From the NCBI GenBank assembly GCA_029378245.1, contig JARKIF010000009.1, forward strand, positions 1,860,001 through 1,924,000: a DNA stretch of 64,000 nucleotides, in the 5' to 3' direction. How positions within the stretch are numbered: the stretch's first letter is position 1; each line of letters starts with the position of its first letter. Below are positions 63,377 through 64,000 of the stretch, in pieces. Under the pieces are notes generated by a model. It made no database searches. It was not told the origin of the DNA and was given only the letters and a program-made list of their open reading frames with translations. The position numbers and the translations under genes are program-made. This DNA is from Roridomyces roridus (taxonomy: Eukaryota > Basidiomycota > Agaricomycetes > Agaricales > Mycenaceae).

Positions 63377-64000
63377 TTATGTCATTTTAAATACAGGGAA
63401 ATTCGCTACAAAGGAGTGAGACCCTCCAAGTCTCTGCAGTATCAGCCTTGCCGCATTACTCTGCTTCTTGGCTCTGGATCTCAGCTCAGCAGCCACCCTC
63501 CTCGCCATCGCAAGACTTGGCTGACCAAGTATCGGCCGGCTCACTTCCGAAAACGCCAAATCCAAATGGAACGACGCCATCAGAACCGACGCGATGATGG
63601 ACCCCAAAACATCGATAGCAACCGGCTGCTCTCCAACCGGCTTCGCGTCAGTAGTCGATACAAGCCCAGGCAGAAGCACGTTCAAAAAGATTGCCAACAA
63701 GGGCGGGGAGGTGAGAGGCCGAGGGATGGTCAGTGCGAATGTCGCAATCCGCGTACAGACATCAGTATCTGCGAGACTCGCCGGATTGAGCAATTCGCTC
63801 CAGAGGATGGAAATGAACTTTTCGCATCCACAGACTTTGACAAGGCGCTCGACGTCTAGGGCGGGGGCTTTGGAGCTTCGGGCTTTGGATATCGCGTCGC
63901 GGATCGTTTGCCGAGGTTGAGTTGGTCCAAGGAAGGGAGAGTCAAGGGATGCTTGTGATGTTGCTGCACTCTGGTTGAGTCTCGTTATATGAGCCAAGAT
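63377..64000 (-). CDS. Mediator subunit 5-like protein, C-terminal part, cut by window edge
   Basis: An uninterrupted frame of about 206 codons runs from the right edge to the TAA at 63377-63379. It has no credible ATG, so the gene continues beyond 64000. The sequence is helical: IRDAISKARSSKAPALDVER, LVKVCGCEKFISILWSELL, PPLLAIFLNVLLPGLVSTTD, SIIASVLMASFHLDLAFSEV and QSNAARLILQRLGGSHSFVA, ending NFPVFKMT. The pattern resembles the C-terminus of basidiomycete proteins annotated as Mediator complex subunit 5, but I cannot confirm this without a search. Its stop lies one base from the stop of the convergent P450 gene. Confidence 0.5.
   Translation of the reverse strand: MLAHITRLNQSAATSQASLDSPFLGPTQPRQTIRDAISKARSSKAPALDVERLVKVCGCEKFISILWSELLNPASLADTDVCTRIATFALTIPRPLTSPPLLAIFLNVLLPGLVSTTDAKPVGEQPVAIDVLGSIIASVLMASFHLDLAFSEVSRPILGQPSLAMARRVAAELRSRAKKQSNAARLILQRLGGSHSFVANFPVFKMT

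Noticed and set aside
1..64000. tRNA genes
   Set aside because: I looked for B-box-like GGTTCGA strings; those found (near 3374, 14965) lack an A-box and acceptor stem or lie in coding sequence.

Overview
The window looks like ordinary, gene-dense nuclear DNA from a basidiomycete fungus, most likely an Agaricomycete. The reasons are many short introns (about 45-60 nt) in nearly every gene, spacers of only tens to hundreds of bases, and protein families whose make-up fits that group: a PL8 polysaccharide lyase, a GH5 mannanase, a P450, and several four-helix or zinc-ribbon families I associate with basidiomycetes. I recognised no rRNA, tRNA, transposon, CRISPR array or bacterial operon. About 40 protein-coding genes are supported. 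Exon joins were made by eye, from GT/AG signals and family conservation.

Layout. 0-5.4 kb, minus strand: edge of RPL15 (eL15), an MFSD1-like transporter, a MARVEL-type membrane protein, MYG1 exonuclease and a small GPI-anchored-like protein. 5.5-8.5 kb, plus strand: two uncharacterised proteins. 8.8-16.0 kb, minus strand: SRA-YDG protein, CCCH/DUF7923 protein, SNAP-25-type SEC9, and U3 snoRNP protein MPP10. 16.5-21.1 kb, plus strand: a SUR7/PalI-like membrane protein and a secreted PL8 lyase. 21.1-25.0 kb, minus strand: three tandem paralogues of an acidic zinc-ribbon protein. 25.1-28.6 kb, minus strand: RPS3, a 3-ketoacyl-CoA thiolase ending in SKL, and mitoribosomal bL32m. NDUFA5 follows on plus. 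30.0-30.9 kb holds a ~330-bp tandem repeat. 31-38.5 kb: IPI1, a GH5 mannanase, a small hypothetical protein, an ML-domain lipid-binding protein and a four-TM protein. 38.9-46.6 kb: AIM6-like phosphodiesterase, bL17m, mitochondrial acyl carrier protein, SMP-30 lactonase, RPL13A, a triple-KH protein and a NUFIP1-domain protein. 46.7-55.5 kb: M16 metalloprotease, an NGL/CCR4-type nuclease and a RhoGEF. 55.7-64 kb: a Zn2Cys6 regulator, a YjbQ-family protein, YTH1/CPSF30, a P450 and the C-terminal part of a Mediator-5-like protein.

Functionally the region is mostly housekeeping: cytosolic ribosome and its assembly (RPL15, RPS3, RPL13A, MPP10, IPI1, NUFIP1-like), mitochondrial translation and complex I (bL32m, bL17m, NDUFA5, ACP) and RNA 3'-end processing (YTH1). 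Single secreted-enzyme and regulatory genes are scattered among these. I see no metabolic gene cluster. The most unusual structures are the zinc-ribbon triplet, the micro-ORF-bearing tandem repeat, and two divergent pairs that each join a mitoribosomal protein to a complex I-associated protein across only 49 and 64 bp.

Caution: at least five conserved genes need a single-base frame correction to match their families. Some of this sequence may carry small indel errors, and predicted proteins should be checked against RNA.
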